The notes beneath the pieces are model-generated. The model worked only from the letters and a program-made list of their open reading frames with translations. It was not told where the DNA came from and did not search any database. Made by a program: the position numbers and the translations under genes. From positions 1 through 6,693 of the forward strand of contig JAFAQJ010000122.1 of NCBI GenBank assembly GCA_019246455.1: a DNA stretch of 6,693 nt, in the 5' to 3' direction. This DNA comes from Pseudolabrys sp. GTDB lineage: Bacteria; Pseudomonadota; Alphaproteobacteria; Rhizobiales; Xanthobacteraceae. Below are positions 6,054 to 6,693 of the stretch, piece after piece; within the stretch, counting starts at the first letter, position 1, and every line of letters starts with the position of its first letter.

Positions 6054-6693
6054 TTAGCCGTCAGCCTTGATGTTGTTCTCTTTAACGATAGGGCCCCATA
6101 ACTTCATTTGCTCTTCTAAGAATTTTCCTTCTTCTTGCGCATTACCGAGACGCATCGTGACCTGGAGGCTTTCACTGATCTGCTTGTTGATCCGTGGTTC
6201 GCGCAAGGTTTCGGCGAGAGCGCTAGCAAACTTATCGACGATTGGTTTCGGCGTGCCATGCGGCGCCCAGACGCCCCACCAGGCGTAAGCTTCGACATTG
6301 GGGAATCCGCTTTCGATGGCCGTGGGCACATCGGGCAGATTGGCGATGCGCGCCTTACCTGTCTGAAGAATTGGCACGATTCTTTGTCCTGAAATTTGCG
6401 GCATCGAAAGCGCCGCGCTACCAATAATCATGTCGACGTGACCGGCGAGCGCATCGTTCATTGCGGGGGCGCCGCCTTTGTAGGGCACATGCACCAATTT
6501 GACGCCGGCCTGTTGCGCGATCAGCGTCATGGTCAGATGGCCGACGCTGCCACTGCCGATCGAGGCGTACGTGAGCGTATCGGGCTTTTGCTTCGCCGCT
6601 GCAATGACGTCCGCGAACGTTTTGAACGGCCGCGAAGGATGGGTCGACACCACGTTGGGCGCCGTGCCGATCAACAACACCGGGTCGAGATCA
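6054..6693 (-). CDS. TctC/Bug-family periplasmic solute-binding protein, N-terminus beyond window edge
   Basis: A tripartite-tricarboxylate-transporter-type (Bug) receptor that would capture a small organic acid or similar solute in the periplasm. The frame runs off the right edge; about 212 C-terminal residues are visible out of roughly 320, so the signal peptide and first lobe start lie outside. The GTG at 6680 is an internal valine, not a start, because the family sequence continues upstream (DLDPVLLIGTAPNVV). Hallmarks are PFKTFADVIAAAKQKP, LTYASIGSGSVGHL, HVPYKGGAPAMNDALAGHVD, the LPDVPTAIESGFPNVEA segment and WAPHGTPKPIVDKFASAL. It ends with TAA at 6054. No TctA or TctB membrane partners are in view, as is common for the many orphan Bug receptors in soil proteobacteria. 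The ligand cannot be told from the sequence. It shares orientation with the MFS gene, 243 bases away. Confidence 0.93.
   Translation of the reverse strand, partial: DLDPVLLIGTAPNVVSTHPSRPFKTFADVIAAAKQKPDTLTYASIGSGSVGHLTMTLIAQQAGVKLVHVPYKGGAPAMNDALAGHVDMIIGSAALSMPQISGQRIVPILQTGKARIANLPDVPTAIESGFPNVEAYAWWGVWAPHGTPKPIVDKFASALAETLREPRINKQISESLQVTMRLGNAQEEGKFLEEQMKLWGPIVKENNIKADG

Overview
The window reads as a piece of an alphaproteobacterial chromosome, most likely from the Bradyrhizobium/Rhizobiales neighbourhood. This is an inference from protein style, GC-rich codons and the presence of a Bug/TctC-type binding protein; no rRNA or other marker is present to confirm it. Every apparently intact gene lies on the minus strand, so transcription runs from right to left.

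Reading in that direction, the window opens with the C-terminal two thirds of a TctC/Bug-type periplasmic solute-binding protein (6054 to the right edge). A 243-base gap follows that carries a perfect 10-bp inverted repeat. Next is a complete 12-helix MFS transporter (4611-5810) whose signature motifs resemble the fosmidomycin-resistance (Fsr) branch. Then comes about 600 bases of gene graveyard (about 3995-4610). It holds the head of a Fe3+/2-aminoethylphosphonate-type ABC binding-protein gene on the plus strand, broken by at least two frameshifts, abutting an internal fragment of a PiT-family phosphate transporter gene on the minus strand, which also has a frameshift.

The left half is a tight three-gene unit: a glutamine-synthetase-like ligase (GTG start at 3818, ending 2439), an aldehyde dehydrogenase (2430-1039) and a group III iron-containing alcohol dehydrogenase (1032 to the left edge, C-terminus cut off). 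The gaps are 8 and 6 bases, so co-transcription is very likely. The combination fits a gamma-glutamylation route for an amine or amino alcohol. The ligase would cap the amino group with glutamate, the alcohol dehydrogenase would oxidise a hydroxyl to an aldehyde, and the aldehyde dehydrogenase would oxidise that to a carboxylate, with the glutamyl group removed later by an enzyme not visible here. Ethanolamine, alaninol and similar amino alcohols are the natural candidates, but the substrate cannot be read from the sequence. The transporter and binding protein upstream could supply substrate, but they are separated from the unit by the pseudogene patch and may be unrelated.

Two start sites need correction relative to the longest open frames: the ligase (GTG at 3818 instead of 3974) and the aldehyde dehydrogenase (ATG at 2430 instead of 2508). 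I found no tRNA, rRNA, CRISPR array, insertion sequence or intact transposase.
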